A stretch of DNA of 64,000 nucleotides. Source: Cydia pomonella (taxonomy: Eukaryota; Arthropoda; Insecta; Lepidoptera; Tortricidae). The stretch spans positions 15,370,019 to 15,434,018 of the forward strand of contig NC_084705.1 in NCBI RefSeq assembly GCF_033807575.1, given 5' to 3'. Shown piece after piece: positions 1-12,200 of the stretch. A model generated the notes under the pieces. The model did no database searches. It was not told the origin of the DNA and worked only from the letters and a program-made list of their open reading frames with translations. Made by a program: the position numbers and the translations under genes. The first letter of the stretch is position 1. Each line of letters opens with the position of its first letter.

Positions 1-148
1 ACCTGCATCACTGTTTCGTATAAAAATTACAGACCGAGGTACCTCAACCTATATTTTGCAATCAAACCGATCCTATGCAATGTAAATTATCAATACGCGG
101 CTTTTTTATAGAGTGACCGCTCTTAAACCGCCTCAATAAACTTTCCAG

Positions 149-271
149 CTTGTTTGTCAAGTGAAAGCAACAAACCGGCGGCGAACAACCACGGTGATAG
201 TCCGGGTGTCGGACATCAACGACAACGCGCCAGCCTTCCAGGGAGTGCCGTACGTGACCAACGTGTCAGAG
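149..271 (+). CDS. Cad99C: Cad99C exon: end of EC1 / start of EC2
   Basis: Acceptor at 147-148 and donor gtgaga at 272, phase 0 at both ends. It encodes VIVRVSDINDNAPAFQGVPY, with a canonical DxNDNAP calcium linker. The gene continues upstream of the window, since this exon opens inside a domain. Confidence 0.9.
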
Positions 272-3200
272 GTGAGAACCACGAACGCGCACAATAACAC
301 TACTACTTACCTCAATTCAATGCGTACTTAGCACAGAAACACGTTTTGGACAGTTAGGTATAAGATTTAAGCGTCAATTAACGCGCAAGTGCCCGGTAGG
401 TTGCAAGCAATTTATAGCTTCCATAGATGTGCAATAGAAGATTAACTATTATGGAAGTAATCAAGTTTAATCAAGCTGTGTGCGATGCGCAATAAAAAAA
501 TAATCAAAGTTTCAGTTTCCGACTAAAAATGTAGTTTTTTTTAACCGACTTCAATATTTAAAAAGGAGGAGGTTCTCAATTCGGTTGCATGTTTTTTTTA
601 GTTTTTTTTTGTAAATGTTTGTTACTTCATAACTCCGACATTTCTGAACCGATATAGATTCTTTTTATTCAATATTTATATGTATATATACAGATTGGTC
701 CCGTTTTTGTCAAAACTCAGTTCTGATGATGGGATCCATGAGGAATCGAGGGAACTCTTCAAATGTGAATGCCGTGTGTCGTTAGTGCGATTTGTCCTCT
801 TTTCTGTGTTTGTTAAGCAAATTAGATTTTCAAGACAATTGTTTTAATTTCATTGTATAAAATCCAAAATCAACAATAATCTTTCTTTCACCGGTCTTCT
901 TTATTGAAGTCGGTTTTTTTTCTGTGTGCGTTATATGTGTATATGTTTCCAGCTTGTAACCATAGGAACCACGGTGTTCGACAAAATACGAGCAGTAGAC
1001 ATAGACGCAGGTGTCAATGGATTAGCCGAATACTTCATAGTACCAGGAGATAATGAGACTTTGGAGGCAAGCGGTGCAGCTGACGGTTATGGCTACTTCT
1101 CCATACCGTTGCCGCACCAGGGCGTCGTCACCGTCAACAGGAGCTTGGATTACGAGCGCACGCAGCAGTATCTAGTCACTATTGTAGCTTCTGTGAGTAT
1201 GTTCTATGAGTGGGCTTAGGGTTACTTTTATAATTGTAGTGTTTGGGCCTTTTTGAGTGCCACATTGACGAAGCAGCAATCAGTTCATTACTTATGCCCG
1301 TTGAACCTAGGAAATTCCATATAGGATTACTAAGTTAAGCGGTCTGTCCGTATCATTACCGCGCCGCCCGTTTAGTGCTGTATCTAGTCTCTGGTAAAGC
1401 AGTGACTTGAATATTTGAACTTTCAAGTTTCAGTATTTAGTACGTAACTTAATAAGCCTATATTAACAATAGTCTGAGATGACATTGGCAATTGATGATA
1501 AGGCCCGCAGTTGAACATAGATACAAAACAAAACAATCTAATCGTAGTATTTTAAGAATGGAACTGATGAAAACTGACATGTAGGTATAGTCAGCAATGC
1601 AATCCGTCTGTAAGGTTTTTTTAAAATCACATAAGTATGTATGTATCTGAAGAGGTCTTAATGTGCGAGAACATTATTACCTTTGGTTTTCAGGATCGTG
1701 CGCGCGACAATAAGAAGCGGATGTCGAGTACGACCACGCTGACTGTGAACGTGCTGGACGATGACGATCAGGATCCGTCCTTTATCTACAAAGGTTGTTC
1801 CCTGCACGCCGGAGCCTGTATTAATCCGGAATATTCCAGCTACGTAAGTACAGCTAGACAAGCTATGTCAGTTACACACCATCGGGTGTAGGAAAGAAGC
1901 TCCACCGACAAAAGACTGTCCTACAACTTTCAGGACTCCAACGATGTTTGTTAATGCACATTGTTAACTAACTTGTTTTCTTATAAATCCTGCAGGTGAA
2001 CAGCGGCGTTTTAGCAGGCATACTAACAATCGAACCAGAGAAAATTCAAGCGGTCGACATGGACACCCTGGACGCCCGGATCCGGTACAGCATCAGTGCC
2101 GGCGAGCCCGACTCCTGGCCGGAATACTTTACAATCGACCAGCACACCGGAGCTGTACGGCAGCTTCAACCAGTTGATACTAGCGTCGCTAAGAAGTTTC
2201 AACTGGTTATAACCGTGAGTTTTGATTTTCCTTGAAAATAGGCCATAAACAAGCGCGACTGCCTAGTGTCATTGAGCTCCGATCACGCATGTTTGCACTT
2301 ACTCGGTAATGATAATATATGGCCAGGCCATACTTTATACGTAAAACTTAGCGAACAACTTAGCGTGGACGGACTCTAGCATAATTTGCTTGCTCGCACA
2401 AAACGCAATGCAATGCGAGCCAGCGCTCAGTTTTTGCGTGTTCAGTGGCGTCGCGCGGCTACGTTGTGAAGGCTTTAGTATAAAAAATACAACCGTTTAC
2501 TCCGATTGGAGATTAGACCTTGATAGTATTAGACCTAGTCCAGCAAGTTAACCTTGGTAGAAGCTCTCAAACCAGTCGAAACAGATATAGTCCTAGACAA
2601 TAACCAGGATCAACGGTTAGCTATTTAGTTAAAGTAAAAAGTAAAGTTATAGCGGTGACCCTTCTATTCGTATTCGCGGCTGACATTGGCTAGTCAGAGT
2701 AGTCTCTATGTAGAAGTAACAGCTATGACCACTAAACAAGTCACTAACCAATTGAATGTAAAATTGCCAGGCCGCAGAAGTGTCCGAGGCGCATCGCTAC
2801 ACCACAGCCAAGCTGACTATCACAGTTCGACCCGTAGACGCGAGTCCACCCGTCGTGCACGCGTCCGCGGACGAGGGCCGCGTAGAGGAGAACTCGCCGC
2901 GCGGGACCAAGGTGTTGGACGCGCGCGGCGAGCCCATACGTCTAACAGTTACTGATCCAGACCTGGTGAGTGATCCTATATATTATTTAAGATAAATTAA
3001 CCGATACGATTCACGACGGTAGTTTTTGGCAGTTGATGGTTTTTGTTAAAATTGTAATATGTACTTAAATTTCATATTAACGGAGAAAACGTCGGATGGA
3101 GTGAAAACTTGATTGAACTGCGTTACCAAATACCAGGTTTTCCGTTTTTTAGCATTAGAAAGAATGTAAGCGATTTTGATGTGTCTTTTTATTGAAAAAT

Positions 3201-6200
3201 AAGTCACGGCAAATATGTAACAATTATAAATCACATACGATAATTTACATTATTTAGCTTACATAAGTATGTATATAATAGTTCTTGATTTTTAAGAAGC
3301 GTTTTTCAATAAAAAAGACATGTCAAGATTACCTCTGAAGATACCTCTTTTCTTATGCTAAAAAACGAACTATAGCAAAGGACAACGATACGCTGATGGT
3401 GATGACCAATTATGGGGAAGCGCAAGGAAATAAAACTGTTTCTGTCTTTTACAGGGCCCCGGAGATCCAGTCCCAAAGTATACGTTCGAACTAACGACCA
3501 ACTTCTTTGACATCACTAAGGATGGCTACCTTGTGGTTAACGATGACAGATTAGACAGAGATCCCCCTAATCCTGGGAAATTCAGATTCCAAGTTAGTAT
3601 TGTTTATCATCACTAACCTACTCTCAGTAGATACGAGATAGACGAGTAGTATTTGTAAACAAACGGGGAGCGATGGTTATGATAACAATGAAATAATCGT
3701 CATGCGTATTATGTGGGATGTATTTAGTTTAGGTAGTTGATTATCATCATTTTGTTCCTAACACCATTCACACGTTAAGATTAATGACAACTGTTCAAGT
3801 TTACTTTATTTAACGAAAGCGAAAGATGGAGTTACATTAGGGTGCAATATATGTAAGTAATAGCAGTTTATTTATACTAGAGTAACTCGAGTAAATGATT
3901 TCTAAAAGTAGACAGTTATGGGGTGCACACAATTGTATATTTTTCATTGTGTTTTTCAATTTTATAAGAATTGCCGATGGGAAGTAAGACACAGGTTTAC
4001 ATGATCATTATTTTTTATTCTCAATATGATTTAAGTAAAAAAATTACAATGAAATTTTAATTAATGTTATGTAATGCAGAAGAATAATAAAAAAAATCCA
4101 ATATGGTTGGTCTTTGGATATTCGAATTTTCGTCGTGTTAATCCTACAAGTGACGCTCTTCCTTTTTTTATTTAGGAAAGTCTCATTGATTTGTTTAATA
4201 GCACATTTTACAATGATAAGTGAAATATTGCAAACGAGAGTCAATAGATTCACGACAGCCGCAGACTAGAGTGAATTAAAGAGAGCTTGCAATTCTCGTA
4301 TTTTTACCCCCGAAGTTACACACAATAGTTTTCATCACACTTGAGAAACATGGCTCGTTCCAATGAGTTTTTCGGAGAAGCGCTGGTGGCCTGATAAGAA
4401 CGTACGACTTGCAATCCGGAGGTCGCGGATTCATACCCCGCCTCGTACCAATGAGTTTTTTGGAGCTTATGTACGAAAAATAATTTGATATTTACCAGTG
4501 GCTTTTCGGTGAAGGAAAACTCCAGAAAAAACCGGAGTAATCCCAATAAGGCCTAGAACTACCTTCTCGGTTGGAACTGTTGGAAGGTCAGATGGCAGTC
4601 GCCTTCGTAAAAACTAGTGCCTACGCCAAATCTTGGGATAAGTTGTATTGCGGACCCCAGGACTCCCATGAGTCGTGGCGAAATTCCGGGACAACGCGAG
4701 GAGAAGAAAGGGTACCCATGAGGAAAAAAAGATGAAATAATGATTTAATACGGTGACTTCAGATATTCGTACGCCATATTATTAATTTTTTACAGGTTAT
4801 TCACCCATCCGGCATTCAGCCAAGATTGAAAATTGTTTTAAATGATTTTAAACGGCTATCAATCAAATTAAATAAATACCTAGCGGTAATTAATCAAACT
4901 AAATATTTTCAAACATAAACAAAAATATTATAACGTCACTATTTAACTTTAACCGGCTTTATGAGTTAGTGACATAATTAAAAAAGCTATAGCTCTCGTG
5001 GGAGTAAAATGGACTTTAGCTCCCGCTGCACTTGCTTGTAAATAGCACGCTTTCTGCGCACGTGTGATGAAATGTCTTATTTCCAGGTTGTAGCTCGAGA
5101 AGCAAACGGCGGTGCGGCGTCGGCTCCTCTTTCGCTCGCCGTGCAGCTGCTCGACCAGAACGATAACGCCCCAGTTATACCAAAAACGCAGCCCATCATT
5201 GTCCCCGCTAGCTTGGAGCCTACTGCTGTCTATAAGGTTTAAATTCAAATTTAACACCGTTAAATATAATATAATTAAAAAATGCAATTCGCGCGTCAGC
5301 CAGAAGCTAGAATTCTTCATCTTGTCTGTGAGATAGTTTTTAACATTTCCTTTCTTTTCATGTACAGTGCGACATAAAGTAGTAGAAAATAAATGAGGAC
5401 GCCACTTTCTTCGTAAATGTCACATTTTTGTCGCACTGTAGGTAACAAATCGAAATAGTTGTCACTACAATATGCTTAATGTTTCTTGTGTTTTTCAGGT
5501 TGAAGCGACAGATATAGACGAAGGCGAAAATGCGCGTATCACCTACGCCATCTATCATATTTCGAATAACGGGGGCAACAAATTCACTATTGATCCCGAA
5601 ACCGGAGTTATCTGTAAGCATATACTTGTATTACCAGTTTGACTATTGAGTATTAACTGCATTTAATTTATTTTACTTGTTTATATATGCCTGTCTCTGG
5701 ATACATAAGTCCCAATATGTGAGTGTTTTTAAGGTACGACTCCCAGTGCGTTGCCCGCGCACCAAAAAGCACGAGCGATCTTATCCTATCAAAAACAAAA
5801 CTGTAACAGATTAAACCATTCTGATACCTCTCCTTAAAAGAAAACAGAAATGTAGAAGACCTTAATAATATTTTTCAGCAAGCACCGGGCACCTGCAAGC
5901 AGGCGAGCAATACAGCGTCACAGTGCGAGCAACCGACGCGCGCGGCCTGAGCTCGCAGGGCATCGTGGAGCTGGCCGTGGCGCCCGGACCCAACACGCGG
6001 CCTCCCGTGTTCTCGGCTCGCGACTACCAGGCGCCTGTCTCTGAGGGCGCTGCCATCAACTCCACCGTGCTCACCGTCACTGTAAGTCTACCCGAAGGTG
6101 GCGGTGTCGGTTGTCTCTTGAAATAACACGCTAAATTAACACATTCACTGCCAGCGCGAGCTACGCACTATAAGCGTAGCCGACAATACGGGAAAAACCG

Positions 6201-9200
6201 TACCTACGTAACAAAAAGGGCCTAAGCACAGAGAACCCATCTAGCGGTTGCTGGCAGTGAATGTGTTAAAAATTCTCTAACCAAACTTACGCCACTTACT
6301 TGCCCATATTTTTTGCATGTTTAAATGACGGAAACGGTATTATGTGTATTTCCTTTCGTCAACGACCTTTTATAGTTTAATGATCCTACATAACAGGGAC
6401 AAGAACCATATTGAACGTTTACTCAATTATCTAAGTAGGTACCATTGAAAGTATATGCTTGCAGAAATATTGATGTTATCTATGATTTTTTTTTATATAC
6501 TACGTCGGTGGCAAACAAGCATACGGCCCGCCTGATGGTAAGCAGTGACCCTAACCCCCTGGAGCCCCTCGTAGAGCTCTGGCAACGGACAAGTGCTCTT
6601 TCTTTTTGTTTTTATACAAAAACTACTGCTTTATAAGAACTACGTGTTAAACGCTTATTTTTCTATTTTCAGGCCAAGGATCCAGAAAATGAGCCGGTGA
6701 CATACTCCATAGTGTCAGGGAATGACTTGCGGCAATTCGCTATCGGCTCCACGACTGGCATCATCACCGTTATTAGGAGGCTGGACAGAGAAGTTCTCAC
6801 TCGGTATCAACTGGTATGTTAATAATATCAGATCTCCTCCACAACACAGTTGTTCTACCATTGACGATTAATGATAAGCGAGTAGCAATGAGAGTCATTT
6901 TCTTTGCAAGAGTGTTTTCTGCTAGTCAAAAGTTTGTGGCGACATTGTGAATTGCGATAAATCAGTAAGATAAGTTCGTTTATGTATATTATATTATGTA
7001 CTTATTTCGTGCAAAAAATGTGTTTTACTACTACTACAACAAGTAATATATCCATGAGAAAATAGTCAATTGAGAGGTGCTCCCTCGTCCACAGTCGGAC
7101 AGGTACAATGCAGGTACAATCGAGTATTAAATAGTCATGTGAGTAAAGTTTTCTCCCTTTATCATTTGTAAAGCTTAAAGATTTATAGGATTTCTGTTAC
7201 CATTTACGATTAATTTTATGTCACCAAGGAAAAGAAAAAGGCAGGAAAATAATACTTGGAATTCTTTACCGAGAAAAGCCTAGCTTTTAAAAATATGATG
7301 ATATGCTAACAAACCTTACTTCGCGACATACTATCTCGTGGTGGCGTGAAGTTAATAAAATTTTCGAAAATAATGTAACGTTTTGAAATTGCTCAATTCC
7401 AGATGATCAAAGCAGAAGACCCTGGCAAGTTGTCCAGTACAGCCACAGTCAACATCAAGGTGACCGATATCAACGATAACAATCCAGAGTTTGACGAAGA
7501 CTCCTATAATTTTCAGGTCAAAGAAGGTAGGTTGAAATTCACCAATCGATTATATGGCCTTTGCAGATTTAATCAAGATTCGTAAATAAATAGTTTCTAA
7601 TTTGCATTGTCACAACTCTATAATATTGCTTTTTGACATGGGGTCCCTTCGAGTTTGAAAAAGGCTATAGTGACAGAATTCATGTTAAAAATGCTGATTT
7701 TGTTTCAATTTTAGTCACCCCGCTTATCATTTACAGGTCTAGCAGGCGAATTTGTAGGTTACGTTCACGCGACGGACAGGGACGAAGGCGTCAATGCTAT
7801 GGTCAGCTACAACTTGCCGCCACACTTGCCGTTCAATATCGACAACAGCACAGGGATGATCAGCACCAAGACCGAACTGGACTATGAAAAAACTAAGGTA
7901 GGTTTACTTACATAGATATACCTCTAACTATAGATATACTAAGAAGTATAACGTAATACGAGTATTCATTAATTGTATGAGGTGTGTAAAGTCCAAGAAG
8001 AAATGTGACTCCAAGTTTGATATGTTAAGATAGCGATGTTTTGTGGTATCTAAATGTCAAGTAGACGCCAACTTTTGACAATCAGGGTAACCGCATAGTG
8101 TACGGCCGTATGTATGAATGACAATCGAATTACATCTCATACTATACAACCAATTAAGGGGCTACCATGCCAAATTCGCTGTTTTTACGTCGCTATGGCA
8201 AGCTTTAACGTTGTATAAATAATTAAGTTCTGTACACAATAGTTTAGCTCGATAATTATTCTTTAATTATGTCTACTGATATTTCAAAAAAACATACCGC
8301 ATCACAAGTAAATATTTTTCCGGGAACCCTTTTCTCGAGTTAAAATCCATATAAACTCCCTTATTGACGACCGGTCTGGTCTAGTGGGTAGTGACCCTGC
8401 CTACGAAGCCGATGGTCCCGGGTTCAAATCCTGGTAAGGGCATTTATTCGTGAGATGAGCATGGATATTTGTGCCTGAGTCATGGGTATTTTCTATGTAT
8501 TTAAGTATTTATAAATATTTATATATTATATATATATCGTTGTCTAAGTACCCTCAACACAAGCCTTATTGAGCTTACTGTGGGACTTATTGTTAGTCAA
8601 TTTGTGTAATAATGTCCTATAATATTAATTCATTTATTTATTTATTTTGCTACGTGTAGACATCGTAAAACTCACGTATTTTAAGTTGAAAACGCTCGAC
8701 ATGTTTCACTCCGTTCCGAGGAGTGTCGTCAGGAGCTTGCGTTGACTGTGGGCCGCAGCCCTCCGCGCCCGATGACTCGGCGCGGGCGCCGGTGGCGGCA
8801 GGGGAGGCGAGAAACTACCGTCGTTTACGGCATTATTGTCAAATTACGTCATTCGCTAATGGTTCGTCCATACTGTCCACCGACGTAGACATGAAACTTT
8901 AACTAATAGTGAATAATGATGTACACTTTAATTACGTCTACCAATTTTCCGAAATCAATACTATTCAACTTCGTGCGTTGCCCCTGTGCACAAGTGTCTG
9001 CGCGGGCGACGAGTGGCAGTCTGGCCGTCGGACGGGGAACCTATGTCACTCCACGCGACGCACGCGCAATTATTCTCTTTGAATTGATCGTCGGATTTTT
9101 ATTTTTGAGAGTTTTGGATGATAGGTCACTGTTATTTAAGTTTAAAGTGAGTGAGTGAACGGACGCAATAATTTGTTTGCTTGTGCAAAGTTGTCAAGGT

Positions 9201-12200
9201 GATGACCGAGGAAGGGGGGTCGAGGGAGTTGGGACGGGTAGGGGACGGCCTTAATATTTGGTACCCAAACTAAGGCGAGTACCTAAGTCCTAGTTTATTG
9301 GCTGTAACAATGCAGTACACAGTTAATAAAGGTGTCAAAAATGTAAAGTTCTGTCCAGATTTAGCGAATACTCCGCACGCGTTAATAACGCAGTTCAATC
9401 GAATTGTGTGTAACTCCTGCTTGCTCGTTACTATTTAAGAAAATACTCCGTATAGATTCTGCGCCGCGTGTGTGCCACTCACGCGCATACAGAGTCCATC
9501 TACACCTATTTGGCTAGAAATCCCCTTACTCTCAATCCGAGGCCCATGTAGAGACGTAGAATATTGTTTTGCAGGAGTACTCTTTCGTGGTGACGGCGAC
9601 GGACGGCGCGCTGGACCGGCGGCTGGGCACGGCGTCGGTGTCGGTGGCCGTGCTGGACGCGCCCGACGAGGCGCCCGTGTTCCCGCAGCCACTCTACGCC
9701 GTGCGCGTGCCCGAGAACGCGCCCAACTACGCCGTCGTCAAAGTGCAGGTCGGTTCCGATCAATTAAAACAAAAAAAATACTTTGCTTATCCGCGAAAAG
9801 CTAGTCAATCAGTGCTAACCCGTTATACTTACACGTTATAAGTTGTATACTACTTATATTCACAATTACATTTTCAGAGTGTTTATTTTGTGGAATAATA
9901 CCCTGAAAATTACAATCGTTCATGAGATTAAGATAAAGTCCGCTAACACCAATTGTGTTTTTTTATTCGTTTTATTTTATCTGTGTAAACCTCGAAATAG
10001 TTTAAAATACTCTATTGTCAAATAACACAAACGTTGGAGGAAAAACAAATATAACATTTAAAAAATGTGTAATTTTTCGGTTCTCTCGGAACGCAGACCA
10101 GACTCGCACTTGGCCACTTACTTAACAATACTGTCAACATTGCAGGCGGAGGACCCCGACACGACGCCCGAAATCACGTACACGATCGTGCGCGGCGACA
10201 CCGACCTGTTCTCCATCGACCGCAAGAGCGGGGTCGTCCGCACGCTGCGCCCGCTGGACCGCGAGGCGGCCGCGCGCCACGAGCTGCTCGTCGGCACCGA
10301 GGAGAACGACGGCGAGCGGCCGGGCGCCACCGCCACCGTCGAGGTCGCAGTCGAGGTTGGTTCACGACCACTTCCTATCTCCACATAACCCTGTGATCTT
10401 AAGGACGGAGTGTGCGCACGCTCTGGCTGCGCCTCTAGACGAAGCCCGTGAGCTCATCGTCGGCACCGAGGAGAGCGACGGCATGCGGCCGGGGGCCACT
10501 GCCACCGACGGTGTCGCAGTCAAGTCAATATTTACCCGCCGTTGGTAGCACATAGTCAGATAGCTGTGTGCTTAGCCAACGTGCCAATCGTTAACGCTCT
10601 TTAGCGTAGCGTAGTTATCTTTCTCTATCACTCTTTCTTATTAGTTCGACAGTGAATTGCGTTTCGTTCGCCACGGAACGTTACCGATGGGCTACGCACT
10701 CTGTTCTTCCTCTATCGGAATGACAGCATACGGAATGATGAAGTAGATAAACAGATGAATCCCTCAAACATAAGAGCGGAATAATCCGCATGTTCTGAGT
10801 AATATAACCTATCTGATTAAGCAGTTTAGTATGATTGCCAGCAAAGATAAACACCAAAAACAGGTCACTTACCCTTTCTGGGTACTCTATGACTTATCCA
10901 TTTAATCTGGTCTTTCCTACTTTGACAAAACTAAGTTTAGCTTTGAAATGTTTTCTAAAACGGCACATCTCTTCATATAGTCGGCCTGACTTAGGCTTAC
11001 CGGACCTGCACCATTCCTGAAAACATACTCTCGCCCTTATCTGACCTCAATATACATTTCAGGATAAAAACGACAACTCGCCAATCTTCACATCTGTGGT
11101 CCGCCCGGTAACAATAGAGGACTCGTCCACCATCGGCACCCTGGTACAAACGGTGACAGCTGTAGACGAAGACGCGACTGCTCCAAATAACAGGCATGAC
11201 ATAGTTTTCCTACAACGTTAGTTACGGAAGTACAATTACGTCTATTTTCTATTATTTTTAAAATTAAATTAATTCATTAGCGTAGTATGATTATAATATC
11301 TTATAATAATATTTGATGGAAAGAGCACCCGATCGAGTCAAATACCTTTTAATGTTTAAATGCTCCATTAATCTTTTTCCTAAAATATTTCCAATTTTGT
11401 CAAAGAACGTTTGGTGAGATTTTATTCTACTACGTTTTTTCTACTACCATAAAAAGCCTTCCTAGCGGTAGCTGATTGATTTTCTCTCAGGGTGCGATAC
11501 AAGCTTGTGGGCAGAGGAAAGGCATCGAAGTATTTCCACGTGGAGCCCGACACAGGCGCCGTAAGGGTTCGTGACGATCTCAGAAAGGAAACTGATAGTG
11601 AATACACGGTAAGTATTTCAACAACTTTTATGTAACTTGCCACCTTAATATGTTTTTGTGGGTAAATTTGGACGATGTAATCATTAAACCTATCTGGTCC
11701 TATGGGATCCAACTATGGGGAACTGCTAGTGATAGTAACATAATGTGTCTTCAAAGAGCACAGAACGCCATCCTTCATGTGACTTCCGACGCACCGTGGT
11801 TCACCCGAAACTATGAAATACACGATTATCTCAGTTAATATAACCACCATAAAGGAAGAGATCAAAACATTCCGAAAAAACTATATTGAGCGTCTAGCAA
11901 GGCATCCTAACCTACTGGCTTCAAAATTACTGGATAGGACAAACTGTACACAGACTTAAAAGGAAGCACATCGTGCACAGTTTTGTAAGCGTATTTAGGA
12001 TCACTTTCCGATCGTTTGTATAGTATGGCGCTCAAAAGAGGTATACTTCTGAAAGATCGGTGACAGTGTATCCTAGTACTAGCAGATCTGACGATAGATA
12101 ATTATTGTTGAAGGATAAGTACAGTAAACACTAACCCCCTTATTCATAAACGACTACTAAAGTTACGAAGCCGCTAATAATCGTTGGTCCCTTTCCGACG

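Noticed and set aside
4949..5320. 123-codon open frame on the minus strand
   Set aside because: It overlaps the Cad99C exon 5087-5236 in antisense and has no domain; a shadow.
8380..8443. Possible tRNA gene
   Set aside because: A- and B-box motifs are present but no cloverleaf stem closes, and the same sequence recurs with the SINE body at 31745.
9435..9804. Several long frames on both strands with Arg/Ala-rich products
   Set aside because: Caused by high GC content of Cad99C exon 9575-9748; only the cadherin frame has motifs.
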